From: Tubulanus polymorphus
Lineage: Eukaryota > Nemertea > Palaeonemertea > Tubulaniformes > Tubulanidae
Assembly: GCF_964204645.1 (NCBI RefSeq)
Contig: NC_134028.1
Span: forward strand, 15,551,263 to 15,615,262
Length of the DNA stretch: 64,000 nt
Direction: 5' to 3'
Part shown: in pieces, positions 46,480-57,435 of the stretch
Position numbering within the stretch: the first letter of the stretch is position 1
Layout of the letters: every line of letters begins with the position of its first letter
Translations under genes and position numbers: made by a program
Notes under the pieces: generated by a model
Databases searched by the model: none
Told to the model about the DNA's origin: nothing
Seen by the model: the letters and a program-made list of their open reading frames with translations, nothing else

Positions 46480-47575
46480 CGCCCAGGGACACCATGCCCA
46501 CTTGGGAAGTGGTTTCAAATACTCAGCGATCTATCAATTTCAATACATAACGCCCCCTAGTGACCATATACAAAAACAAATGACCTTGAAACCCACCAAA
46601 ATCATAGAACATGTCAGCAGCTATGATTTTGTAATTGATTGTGATAACAAAATATGCCTCGTTACCAATTTAATATGGAAATACTAAGTTATTCTACTAT
46701 TCAACGCCCCCTGGTGACCATATGCAAAACCCAATGACCTTAAAACTCACCACAATCGTAGTACATGTCATGAAATACAACTTAACAATCGATCATGGTA
46801 ACAAAATATGCCTAGGTACCAATCTAATAAGGAAATACTGAGCTATTCTACTATTCAACGCCCCCTGGGGACTATATGGAATAATTAATGTCCTTAAAAA
46901 CTCACCACAATCATAGACAATGTCATGAACTACAACTTTGCAATTGATCATGGTAACAAAATATGCCTAGGTACCAATCTAATAAGGAAATACTAAGTTA
47001 TTCTACTATTCAACGCCCCCTGATGACCATATACAATAACTAATGTCCTTAAAACTCACCAAAATCATGGAAGATGTCATGAGCTTCAACTTTGCAATAG
47101 ATTGTGGTAACAAAATATGCATAGGTACAAATATAATATAGAAACACTAAGTTATTGTATTATTCAACGCCCCCTGGTAGCCATATACAACTAGGGGTCC
47201 AGGGACACCATGCCCACTTGGCAAGTGGTTCCAAATGCTCAACAATCTAACAATTTCAATATTCAACGCCCCCTGGTGACCATATACAGAATCCAATGAC
47301 CTTGAAACTCACCACAATCATAGAATATGTCAGAAGCTACAATTTTGTAATTGATTGTGATAACAAAATATGCCTCGTTACCACTTTAATATGGAAATAC
47401 TAAGTTATTCTACTATTCAACGCCCCCTGGTGACCATATTCAAAACCCAATGACCTTGAAACTCACCACAATCATAGAACATGTCATGAACTATAACTTT
47501 GTAATTGATCATGGAAACAAAATATGCCTAGGTACCAATATAATAAGGAAATACTAACTTATTCTACTATTGAAG
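46480..47575 (-). repeat. ~154-bp tandem repeat array, inverted
   Basis: Seven units with CTCF-like cores at about 46550, 46705, 46860, 47014, 47168, 47268 and 47423, spaced mostly 154 bp. The 'ctaggggtccagggacacc' junction occurs near 46475 and 47192. The array is cut at 47575, where Polinton fragment C begins. Confidence 0.85.
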
Positions 47576-47737
47576 AAAGAAATGTGACGCGGGTATTGTA
47601 ACTGGTATGATTTAGATATCAAGGAATCGAAACGACTTATCAAAAGCAGCGAGGAATGAAAAAGGATGACGTTGGTCGAAGAAATGGAAGAGGATTCTAA
47701 AATATTAACCAATTTAGTAAAAAAATATGTATAATAA

Positions 47738-48403
47738 ATGGAACCAGAACAACCACAAACTATAAATATTACAAATAACACTGGTGTTATAAATATATAC
47801 TACAAGAAGTGTTCTAAGTGTGAATTAGATAAATCATTAACAGAATTTAGTAAGCGTAAGATTAGCAAAGATGGTTTTCAATATTGCTGTAAAACTTGTT
47901 TTAAACTATATACCAAACAATATCGAGAAGATAATATAGAACATTATAATTATCATATGGCAGAATATATGAGAGAAAGATATCAAACAGATCTTAATTT
48001 TAGATTGAAACAATGCTTAAGATCTAGATTAACACAATTATTCAACGAAGAAACACATTCAGAAACATTATCTAATTTGTTGGGTTGTTCAGATGAATTT
48101 CTCAAATCATGGATTATATTTCAATTCGATGATAAAATGAATATAGATGATTATGGGGATTATTACCATATTGATCACGTGTTACGAATATCTAAATTTA
48201 ACATGAATGATGAATACAATAAAAAACTTATTTGGGGTTGGAAGAATTTAAGACCTTTAGAAAAGAAGGAAAACATAATTAAATCTAATAAACTAGATTT
48301 ACAGTTATATTTGGATCAATTAGATAAAGCAAAGAAATTCATTGAATTATGGAACAATGATCCAAATAACGAACAATATGTTGAATCTTTAATGAGTGGT
48401 TGA
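47738..48403 (+). CDS. HNH endonuclease with zinc-binding N-terminus
   Basis: A predicted nicking or homing-type nuclease of 221 aa, open throughout. The zinc ribbon is formed by C25, C28 and C51, C54 ('CSKC' and 'CKTC'). The HNH core is 'YHIDHVLRISKFN' (H144, D146, H147) followed by 'WKNLRPLEKKENIIKSNK' (N170, N179). The layout matches HNH proteins of large DNA viruses and phages. The start lies in AATAAATG. It is followed by a 94-base hairpin that could end its transcript. In a Polinton it could aid replication or recombination, or be a selfish passenger; the sequence does not decide. It is one of the few unbroken genes here. Confidence 0.75.
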   Translation: MEPEQPQTINITNNTGVINIYYKKCSKCELDKSLTEFSKRKISKDGFQYCCKTCFKLYTKQYREDNIEHYNYHMAEYMRERYQTDLNFRLKQCLRSRLTQLFNEETHSETLSNLLGCSDEFLKSWIIFQFDDKMNIDDYGDYYHIDHVLRISKFNMNDEYNKKLIWGWKNLRPLEKKENIIKSNKLDLQLYLDQLDKAKKFIELWNNDPNNEQYVESLMSG

Positions 48404-48456
48404 AGAATAATAGATTTTAAATAAAAAATATTAAAAATTACATATCTTCAACTAGC

Positions 48457-48550
48457 TAGTATTAGTTATTGTTTTTTTAATATTTTCTTTTCAAAAAAGA
48501 ATACTTTATATCACAAATAAAAAATACTAAAAAAACAATAACTAATACTA
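48457..48550. terminator. 94-base hairpin with T-run, downstream of the HNH gene
   Basis: 28-base arms (48457-48484 and 48523-48550) pair at 27 of 28 positions. The arm contains TTATTGTTTTTTTA. It sits in the 248-bp gap before the next plus-strand gene. A terminator or RNA 3'-end role is inferred. Confidence 0.55.
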
Positions 48551-48651
48551 AAATTCTTTACCTTTAACTAAGCTAGTATTAATCTAAAGAGATACTGGTA
48601 TCATTTGAAGAATACTTATAATATTTTTTTTGCTTTTTTCCTCTAATATAA

Positions 48652-49252
48652 ATGTCAAAGAAATCTAATAAGAATAGTATTGATATTGAAAAGACATTAG
48701 ATGATTTGGGTATAAGTGATAATAAAGATACAGTTGTTTCTAATTCTATTCAAGTTAATAACAATATAGATTATGAATACTATTTATATTGTAAGCATCA
48801 TCTTGAATTATTGATTGCTGGTGGGAAATCTAAGGAGTTTCTAAATAGAATCATTACTTTTCAAGAACTAGACTCTATGAAACCAGATAAAGTAATAAAA
48901 TATTTTAAGATTTATGAAGAAGCAAGATTAGCTAAAATAAATGATTCTATTTCCAATGGTATTGTCAAATGTTATTCTAAGTTATGTAACCAGTTAATAC
49001 CAATTGATGATGAAAATAAATTATATAGTGATTTGAAAAATGATTACTTAGTTATGACTGAATTACAAAAATGGGTTGGATATGCTTCATTTCAATTAGG
49101 ATCGGTTATGACATAAATTTCTACTGGCGTCATAACATTTTCGAATATCAAGCCTATGGAATATAAATCAGGTAAGAACGAAACAGATGTACTACAACCA
49201 AACGTCGAAACAGAAAATGAACCAGAACAAAAATTAAGTAAAATAAATGAGT
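48652..49252 (+). pseudogene. Conserved Polinton protein next to integrase, unknown function
   Basis: Starts at 48652 in ATAAATG. Blocks are 'HLELLIAGGKSKEFLNRI' and 'MKPDKVIKYFKIYEEARL', and near residue 115 'YSKLCNQLIPIDDENKL'. A TAA at 49114-49116 interrupts it, yet the same frame continues 45 codons ('GVITFSNIKPMEY') to a TGA that overlaps the next start. From memory, proteins with the 'KPxxIxKYxxIYE' and 'LPIDDE' blocks accompany integrase in invertebrate Polintons. Function unknown. Confidence 0.6.
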
Positions 49253-49618
49253 GATGGAGTTAAGAAAAAGGCTAGATCCGAGAAACAAATTAAATGGGCA
49301 AGAGAATTAGGTAAAAGATCTTCAGAATTAAAAAAAGCTAAGAAAAAGAAATTAACTGATATAAATGAATCACAGACTTTATCTGATATTGATTCAAATA
49401 ATAATCCATCTGATTCTTCTAATGCTGGAAGTAATTATAAATTATATATTACAATTGGATTAGTAACAGTTATTATATTATCCGGTGTAATATATAAATC
49501 GAAGTTCAAATCTGATGATAAATATGATTCCAATGACAATCGGAAACATATTATACCAGAAAATAAGTCAAATCATAAAGCCATTGAAACTAAATCTAAA
49601 TTATTATTAATGGATTAA
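49247..49618 (+). CDS. Small basic protein with one membrane span
   Basis: 123 aa, open. The lysine-rich N-terminus has 'KQIKWARELGKRSSELKKAK', then a serine/asparagine-rich linker, then one transmembrane segment at about residues 67-84 ('LYITIGLVTVIILSGVIY') and a polar tail. The start in AATAAATG overlaps the end of the preceding gene. A 'WAxxLGKxSxxxKKAKxxK' head before integrase is, as I recall, a recurring Polinton feature. It could be a DNA- or membrane-binding virion protein; no function is established. Confidence 0.55.
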   Translation: MSDGVKKKARSEKQIKWARELGKRSSELKKAKKKKLTDINESQTLSDIDSNNNPSDSSNAGSNYKLYITIGLVTVIILSGVIYKSKFKSDDKYDSNDNRKHIIPENKSNHKAIETKSKLLLMD

Positions 49619-49624
49619 AATAAG

Positions 49625-50755
49625 ATGAAAAAAGAACAATATTTAAGAGATTTATATTATAACCCAGAGAGTGAAGTATCATATTCTAACGTTTCAGAAT
49701 TATGGAATAAAATTAAATCTGATAAAGAAAATGGTAATGGTGCCGTATGGCACCCACATGGTGGTATAAAATATAGTGAATTAAAATCATGGTTACAAAA
49801 TCAACCAACATATCAAATCCACAAGAAAATGGATAAAACTTATTTAACAAGAAAAGTTATGGTTTCATATATCGATCAACAATGGCAACAGATTTAATTG
49901 ACATGAAGAACTTAGAAGAATACAACAAAGGATATTTCTGGATACTGAATGTTATAGACATATTCAGTAGATACGCATGGTCAATTCCAATCAAAAATAA
50001 AACTGGAATAGAAGTAACAAATGCTTTTAAATCTATATTTAAAGAAGCTATTCCAGATAAGATACAATTTGATGAAGGTAAGGAATTTTATAACAAACAT
50101 TTCAAAAAAATATTATCTGATAACGATGTAGACTATTTTTCAACACACTCAGATAAAAAAGCATCTATTATAGAAAGATTTAATAAAACATTGAAAACTA
50201 GAATGTGGAAATACTTTACTGCTAATGAAACATATAAATATATCGATGAGTCTATGAATGTATTAGATGATTTAGTGAAAGGTTATAATAATTCTAAACA
50301 TAGTTCTATAAATATGAAACCTATACAAGCTAGAAAAGAAGATAATTCGGAAATAGTTTGGAATAATTTATATGGAGCGTTTGTTACACATGATTTCGGT
50401 GAACCTAGATTCAAAATTAGACAACACGTTAGAATATCTAAATAAAGAAAAACATTTTATAAAGGTTATACTCCAAATTTTACTGAACAAATATTTAAAA
50501 TTAAAAAGATAATATTAACTAAACCTTTTGTTTATAAATTAGAAGATCTAAAGGATGAAGAAATATTAGGTTATTTCTATGAACAAGAATTATCACTTGT
50601 ACCAAATCCAGATAAAATAGAATACAAAATAGAAAAAGTATTGAAAACAAAATCTCTTAAAGGAAAAAAGTATTCTTTGGTGAAATATAAAGGATATGAT
50701 GATAAATTTAATGAATGGATTTTATCTAGTAAAATTAAAAGAATAAATGAATAAA
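49625..50755 (+). pseudogene. Polinton integrase (retroviral-type) with chromodomain
   Basis: It would insert the element into host DNA using a DDE-type rve core. The first frame (49625-49897) holds the N-terminal part. A one-base shift near 49885-49897 moves to the frame opened by 'MATDLIDM', with acidic residues in 'TDLIDM', 'FDEGKEF' and 'ASIIERFNKTLK' (33 residues between the last two). A TAA after 'HVRISK' (50443-50445) breaks it. The same frame then continues with 'PNFTEQIFKIKKI' and a C-terminal chromodomain ('YSLVKYKGYDDKFNEWIL'), which in the family guides target choice via histone marks. The stop at 50753-50755 overlaps the ATPase start. Confidence 0.85.
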
Positions 50756-51344
50756 GATTTATTTATATTTGAACCTCATAATATGTTAATAACTGGAGTA
50801 ACCAATTGTGGTAAAACACATTTCATATTAGACTTGTTAGAAACTATTTATAAGAATCATTTTGATAATATAATATTATTCTGTCCTACTTATGAAATGA
50901 ATAAAACATATAATAGAGATATAGTTAAGATGAAAAAGTTTATTATATTAGATCCTAAAACAGTAAAAGAAAATTTAGATAATTGTATTAAAATAGCAAT
51001 TGATACTTATAAAGGATCAAATACATTATTCATTATAGATGATTGCGCAAATTTACATGATTCAAAAGTGAGTTATGTTATCTAACTTTCTCTGGGAGAC
51101 ATTTCGGGATAACAACATGGGTTTTAAATCAAAAATATAATTCAATTGTTAAAGACTATAGGGAGAATATAAGATTTCTAGTTTTATTTTATAACAAAGA
51201 TAAAAAATCTATGCAACAATCATTGGAAGAAAATCAAATTATACCTACTGAATTACACGATGAATATATGAATAAATTAAAGAATAAAGGTTCAAAATTA
51301 TTACTGAGACTACAATTTCCATATGAATATAAATTTATAAAATA
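50747..51344 (+). pseudogene. Packaging ATPase (FtsK/HerA-type, A32-like)
   Basis: It would pump the genome into capsids. Walker A is 'GVTNCGKTHF' (residues 17-26) and Walker B is 'TLFIIDDCA' (~95-103). The frame from 50747 stops at 51085. A one-base shift near there leads to an open frame to 51344 with 'TTWVLNQKYNSIVKDYREN', the family's block after the Walker B region. About 199 codons in total, usual for Polinton ATPases. The start is in AATAAATG, overlapping the integrase end. Confidence 0.85.
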
Positions 51345-51354
51345 ACTATTTGTG

Positions 51355-51461
51355 TAGATACCCTATTAGATACCCTAATACCTGATACCCCATTAGATAC
51401 CCTAATACCTGATACCCCATTAGATACCCTAATACCTGATACCCCATTAGATACCTTAAAT
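51355..51461. repeat. 27-bp tandem repeat between convergent genes
   Basis: Almost four copies of 'attagataccctaatacct' + 'gatacccc', between the ends of the ATPase and C2H2 genes. Confidence 0.9.
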
Positions 51462-51514
51462 ACTTAAAACCCCCTTTTTTATTTACTATTATTTTATACA
51501 ATTTTCAACCTTTC

Positions 51515-52387
51515 TTATTTGAGTGTTAGATAATTAGTTTCTGAATCACTTTCACTATAATCACTTTCAGACCCTAAAAATTTATTCAAATGCTCTACCG
51601 TATCTTCATAAATAATTGGTTTATTATTTTTATACTTATTTTTCACCTTTTTTACTGAATCATCAATAGTTGTTTCATTGTTATACTTATTCATCCAATC
51701 AAATTTATCATTATTTTCTACTTTATGTTTCATAGAATCTTTATTAGTGTTTGCTCCTAATATTTCATTTACAGTGTTTGATCCTAATATTTCATTAGCA
51801 TCGGTTAAATCTAATTCATCTTTATTAGGTGTTGCTAATAAAAAATCTTCATATAATTCTTTACCATTTACTTTTTTATTTGAAACAAACTTTGTAACAT
51901 ATCTAAATGGGTGTTCTATAAATTCTTTTAAACCAACACGTTCTATAACATTAGTAATATGTGAATTTGTATTCATATGTTTATTCCAATTTGATGGAGC
52001 GTTTGAAAATTCACCATTACAATAACCACATTAATTTTTGTTATCCTTATATTTTAATATTATTTCATTTTTTGGTGCAGAAGGTATTACATTATTAGAA
52101 GTAGTAGGTATTACTGTAGTAGGTATTACTGTAGTAGGTATTACTGTAGTAGGTATTACTGTAGTAGGTATTACTGTAGTAGGTATTACATTATTATCAA
52201 TTACATTACTTAAATTATCAACAACTTCACTTTTATTATTATCGATTTCTATTAGTTTAGTTTTATAAATTTTGAAAATAGGATCAAATATCAAAGCTAT
52301 ATTACAAGGTATTACATAATATAAACCATCATTATTTTCATGTGTATCGATGTATGGAATATGTTTATACACTTTACCTCCTTCCAT
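51515..52387 (-). pseudogene. C2H2-like zinc-finger protein with VIPTT repeats
   Basis: The start at 52387 (AATAAATG) opens 'MEGGKVYKHIPYIDTHENND' with 'YYVIPCNIALIFDPIFKIY'. Six tandem VIPTT units (15-bp repeat, ~52100-52195) follow. A TAA at 52031-52033 interrupts the gene; the same frame goes on with a finger-like 'CGYCNGEFSNAPSNWNKH' plus a further H, then 'LKEFIEHPFRYVTKFVSN' and an acidic serine-rich tail ending at 51515. About 290 codons. The VIPTT run makes a long artefactual frame on the plus strand. Function unknown; nucleic-acid binding is suggested by the finger. Confidence 0.5.
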
Positions 52388-52418
52388 TTATTATATATAT
52401 TTTATTAAAGTTAAAATT

Positions 52419-53241
52419 TTAATACATAACACTATCTAATTGTGAATTTATAATATTTAATTGCGCGTCAGATATAATATAAATATGCATTTTAAAATTT
52501 TTGATTCCTTTATTCTTTGTCATGAATAATTGTATTCCATCTTTAGTGTTTTGTAGTTTTTTTTCCAGAACCATGTAATGAATTATCCTCTGTTGTTCTA
52601 AAATCTAACCATAATGCATATTTATTACCGGTATAATAATCAATTTGATTAATGTTACAATTTTCAAATGATTTTACTTTTTCATTCATAAAATGTTTTC
52701 TAATTTCTGGCCATTGATCAATCATTCTCATTCCTTGACAAAATATTTTATTTGCTATTCCTTCGATAGTTATTTCTACTTTTGTTATTTCAGGATTATA
52801 ATAATTATCAACATTTATTGCGCCATTAGTATATGTTGCAATGGTAAAAAATATTAATATGCCTTTAATAGATCTTCTTGGGAAGTTAATATTCTCATTA
52901 ATAATTTCATCATTTGCATTAATAGTTACGGTTTTAAATTTATCAATATAATCATATAATAATGAAAATCCTTGATTGTATTTAGTTTGAATTATACTTG
53001 AAATATCTTCATCAGTTACTGTATCATATTCTAAACATATATTCGATAATTTATAACTCATATCTTTAACAACGCTAGATAATACAATTTCATTTACAGG
53101 AGCAAATGTTATCTCAAATATAATATCTTCTTGAATTGCGTATTCATATAAAGGTGCATTATTATTTATCAATTCAAAGTCTAATGGAAGTTTATATTTG
53201 CTTCCATATATACTTTTTATCAATTTATCTACAGCATTAGT
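52419..53241 (-). pseudogene. Polinton major capsid protein, C-terminal two thirds
   Basis: Homologous to fragment A's capsid gene from 'TNA.D.LIK' onward ('KLPLDFELINNN', 'FEITFAPVNEIVLSSVVKDM'), so the N-terminal ~140 residues are missing. It runs open to a poly-A run near 52560, where a one-base shift leads to the family's C-terminal end ('MHIYIISDAQLNIINSQLD') and a TAA at 52419-52421. The fused edge at 53241 meets the end of the polymerase gene. Double jelly-roll capsid assignment rests on the conserved strand blocks and the C-terminal 'SDAQL' motif. Confidence 0.8.
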
Positions 53242-56200
53242 TATATAACACTTTTGGTTATTCCTTTTAACTTTTTAGCTTCATGAGTTTTAGTTTTATA
53301 TGAATACATTTTAGATCTAATACCTATGAACTCTATCATTTCTTCACCACCTAATTCATCCTTGAATTTACCGGGAACTTTTTTATTATCATTGCTAAAC
53401 AATTCATGATCTTTAGGATAGTTACTAAAATCAAAATGATGTTTTAATGTTTTTAAATCATCAGTTATGTTATCAGTTTTTATCTTTAATATGTAAGAAT
53501 CTGTATCAAAATATAATATTTCTATATGTTTTTCTCCAAAAAGTGGTTGTAATACATTATAATAGAATTCATACATTAGTAATTTTGATTCTAAAACTGA
53601 AGCGCCAACATAGATTGGTTTATTAAATTTCATTGATGTTCTTCTCAATTTAACTGTAGCTAAATTTTCATCAAATATTCTGTTACCAACGAACTTAGGA
53701 TATGTTTGTAAATGTCTAATTCTTTTACCATTACTGACTAACTCAATATCATTTCTATTTCTAATATTTTCACAAGTCTTACCATAGAATGCATTATTCA
53801 TTAACTTGAAGAAATCTTTCTCGAAATCAGTTTTAGCTTTAGTTCTCTGTTTGGTGTTAAAATCTATATATTTTTCTAACCACTTAGATTGGCTAAATGA
53901 AATATATCTATGTACTTTTTTTAGAATCATTCCTTGATTCAAATAAAACTTTAACATTCTATAATGTACTACATAATTATATTTATCATCTTGAGTTACC
54001 ATTAACTTTTCTGTATGAATATGATTTTCGGGTTTAATTCTTTTTTGATAATTTGATAATTCTTCATGAGTTACAGTTTTATGTTCGGGACAGTAAGCTA
54101 GATTTCTAGATTTAAATTTAATATGTTCAGGATATTCTAAATCTACAACAAAGAAGTAACCAGTATCTGAATCATCTGCAATATCTAGAATTCTTTTCTT
54201 CCGATCAAATTTATCATTATTTTCATTCTGTAAAACTTCAGTTAATTCAAATACTCCATAAGGTTGTGGTTCCATCATTGCCCAACCATACAAATTATTT
54301 GCATCTATATATAATAACTTATATCCGGGGTTACCATTTACATTGAAATATCTATCACCTAATACACCTGAAACTCCTCCTCTTATAGATTTTTCAATTA
54401 ATAGTAATTGATCTATATTTGTTAACAAATCCATTTTTATATTTGTAAATTTTAATCCACAATCCCATGTTAAACCTGGGCTAGAATAACAATGACAAGG
54501 ATCAATATTGAAATATTTTAGGTTTACATCTCTAAACCTTTCGAATATATCGGTTAATAATAATACATCTGATTTTAAATATAAATCTACTAATTGCCCA
54601 TGATTTTCTATTTTGAAATGATTCCAAATATTCAATGTTCTATTATAGACTTCATCTTTAACATATTCATTTTTTAATTCATCATAGAATTGTTCTTTCA
54701 ATAATTCAGTTATGTTAAAATCATTATGTGATTTATAAAATGAATATGGAATTGCTCCTTTATATCTCATTAATTTAAAATCATCATTATTTGGGTAGTG
54801 TTGCTTTAATATTTTCAATTCATCATCAACTAATGATTTTGATAAGTTATCTAATGAACTATTTAAAAATCTATATGAATCTATAAATCTTAGACACCCA
54901 AATTGGAATGATATATAATTCTCAGATGTTTTAGCTAACATTCTAAATTTATAAGTTGGTATTTTATCTTTTGATCTATTTGAATTTAATCTTTCTATTT
55001 CATTATTAATTTCTTCTATTTTATGGCATAACTGTTTGATGAATAAATGCGCATCATATCCTGATAGATTATGAAATATAACTGGTACAAAGTTAATTTT
55101 CTTAGCTTGTAAGTTACAATTCTCATGTGCGGCGCCTCTAAACTTTCCATTCAAATGATCATGGTCTCTTACTTTTTTATCTTTATAATTAAATATCTTT
55201 TCACAATAATAACATTTACCTGCAAACACAAATTCTTCTTTATCTTCTTCTGTCATTATAATTTCTATATTTGTATTCAATAATTTACTAAATCTTATTT
55301 CATATTCAATTAATAAGTCACAAAAATGATTGATAACATTTTCATTTCTATAATTATAATATTCACTTTCAATTAGTTCTGGATAATCAGATTAATGTAT
55401 AACCCGAAAGCCGCAGCTGATTGATGAATCTTTTTAATAGTATTTGTTTTTGGTGGTTCATCTGAAAAATCATTTTCATTAGAATTTAATTTCTTTCTTT
55501 TATAATATATTTCTTTTCTATCTTGATCAGTTAGTTCTTTATTTAATTATTCAAAATCTCCATATATTACAAATGGTGCTTTATTTTTGTAATCATATTT
55601 TTTGAATTCTAATATTTTATCCTTTTCATTTGGTAAAACTAATTTACAATAATCATGATTTTCACATAATTGTTTATGATTTAATAATGCAATTTCAGTT
55701 CTGAATTTAGTTATACATTTTCTACATAGATATATTTTATTATCAAAATCATTTTCTGATTTGAAAAATAAATCAATACGTTTTATCCACATATAATGAT
55801 TCTCATAATATAATATATCTATAACATCATTTGAATCATAATCTTTTGATAGATATAAAGGTTCTAATGTATAATGTTTTATGTTGTTACCTTTTGTATT
55901 TGGTAATTTGATTAAATCAAATACATTTATCTTTATATTATTATCTCTTTCTATCTTTGGGATGTTTTTAATTATAACAGGATACTTATCTATCTTATAA
56001 TTATTTTTAAATGGTTTATAATGAGTTAATCTACAAATATTATAAGTTGCAGGATGTAAACAACTTATTATAGCCCATAGAAAACATTTATCATCTTCAT
56101 TTTGTACATTTATTACAGCATTAGTTTTAAATGGTAGTTTAATATAACTTGTTCCATTTATACTGTCATCTTTATAATATGATAAATTATTTTCATCAAT

Positions 56201-56905
56201 TGGTTTTGATTTAGTTAACTTATTATATTTTGTGTTATAAACATGTAAAGTCATAAATATTATTTCATCAAATATTAAACCAGATCCTTCAAAATATTTC
56301 TCTTCTATTTTAGTTTTTACTTCATTATAACATTTATCTAATTTATCATCTATATGTTGTTTAGATATAATATGTTGTGAATGAGAATTTATATTATATA
56401 TTGGTTTATCTTCAGATTTTATAAACTTTACTTTAGAAGATATACTAATTTTAGGATATTCAACATCAGTTAATATTTTTATTATTTCTTTCATATTTTC
56501 TGAATGTTTTTTATTTTCTTCTAATGTTTTTCCTTTATGAAATTTAAACTCGATAGCTGCTGGACCAATATCACTTTTAAATGCTTCGGTTATCTCTATA
56601 TCTTTTTTATTATCTAATGAATTAATATATTTTCTTACATCTTCCATGTATGGTCTTTTATTGTTTAATTTATTTTTTATGCTTTTAATTGTCTTCTGTT
56701 TCTTATCATTATCTTTATCAAAATAATCTTCACCTAAAATCTCATTATTCTTATTTCTAATATGACTTATAGATTTTAAATGTTCTTTATAATATCTTTT
56801 ATCACTGAATGATTGATTACATGTATCACATTTGTATGTTTCTTTTTCATTCTTTAATTCTTCTAATTTAGTTTCTAATATATCATCTTTATATTCTAGT
56901 TTCAA
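53241..56905 (-). pseudogene. Protein-primed DNA polymerase B (DNA_pol_B_2)
   Basis: Replicative polymerase of the element. The N-terminal frame (56905-55547) carries a C2H2-like finger ('YKCDTCNQSFSDKRYYKEH'), 'DDKCFLWAIISCLHP', and the exonuclease I motif 'VIYGDFE' just before a TAA. A frameshift follows near 55390, then a 679-codon frame (55280-53241) with an endonuclease VII-like cluster ('CYYCEKIF', 'RDHDHLNGKFRGAAHENC', residues 23-55), Exo II 'FHNLSGYDAHLF' (69-80), Exo III 'YLKSDVLLL' (234-242), motif A 'YIDANNLYGWAMM' (324-336), motif B 'KLMNNAFYGKTCEN' (492-505) and motif C 'YFDTDS' (590-595). The catalytic residues are intact. The C-terminus is cut after 'KLKGITKSVI'. The start is TTG in AATAAATTG. 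The assigned start and the joined gene are inferred. Confidence 0.85.
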
Positions 56906-56984
56906 TTTATTCTCTGAATGTGTTTTAGTTGTGATTTTAGAAGTTCAATGATTTATATTTTATTCATATATATGAATATTTTAA

Positions 56985-57362
56985 GAGTAATAGGGAATAT
57001 GTTGTTTCAGGTTAAAGGTTGAATGGTCGAGTTCATTAATAACAAATATTAAAAGTCATTAAAAACTATAATATATTTTCATAACCGTGTGCATTTCAGT
57101 TGAACAATAGAATAATTATTATTATTTGAATATATTTGATTATATGAATTTGTGTATTGTAAATAAATCAATTGGTCGCGGAGCGGAGCGGTACAATATG
57201 CTTTTTAAATTATTGATATCTTAGAATAAATATTTAGTTTTTAATATAAAATGCACACGGTTATGAAAATATATTATAGTTTTTAATTACTTTTAATGTT
57301 TTGTTTTATAATGAGCTCGACCTTTCGACCTTTGATCTGAAACAACATATTCCCTATTACTC
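56985..57362. repeat. Terminal palindrome of Polinton fragment C
   Basis: Arms 56985-57097 and 57250-57362 are inverted copies ('gagtaatagggaatatgttg', 'ataaccgtgtgcattt') around a 152-bp AT-rich spacer. The outer end reads AGTAATAGGG inward; Polinton ends commonly start AG. The left end of the element is lost, so this cannot be confirmed as a terminal inverted repeat. Confidence 0.65.
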
Positions 57363-57435
57363 ATATAAAGGTTTGTGGCAATTCATTTCATCAGTTCATA
57401 AAATATGGCTATCTTTCTGATGTCTTGTGTCACCA

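Larger units (their letters stand above)
47576..57362. mobile_element. Polinton (Maverick/adintovirus-like) element, fragment C
   Basis: A 9.8-kb AT-rich block with a divergent cassette. On the plus strand: HNH protein, two small conserved proteins, integrase, packaging ATPase. On the minus strand: C2H2 protein, capsid, polymerase B. The right end is a 113-bp-armed palindrome. The left end is cut into the 154-bp array with no terminal repeat. An internal deletion joins polymerase to capsid, and protease and penton genes are absent. Stops or frameshifts occur in most genes, so this copy cannot function. Confidence 0.9.

Noticed and set aside
52038-52268. 76-aa plus-strand ORF rich in VVGIT repeats
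   Set aside because: Antisense shadow of the VIPTT repeat in the minus-strand C2H2 gene.
13210-55550. Possible stop-codon reassignment, because most in-frame stops in the Polinton genes are TAA
   Set aside because: The interrupted positions line up with different expected residues in family blocks, the same genes use TAA as the terminal stop, one internal stop is TGA, and frameshifts are also common. Ordinary decay in AT-rich DNA explains it.
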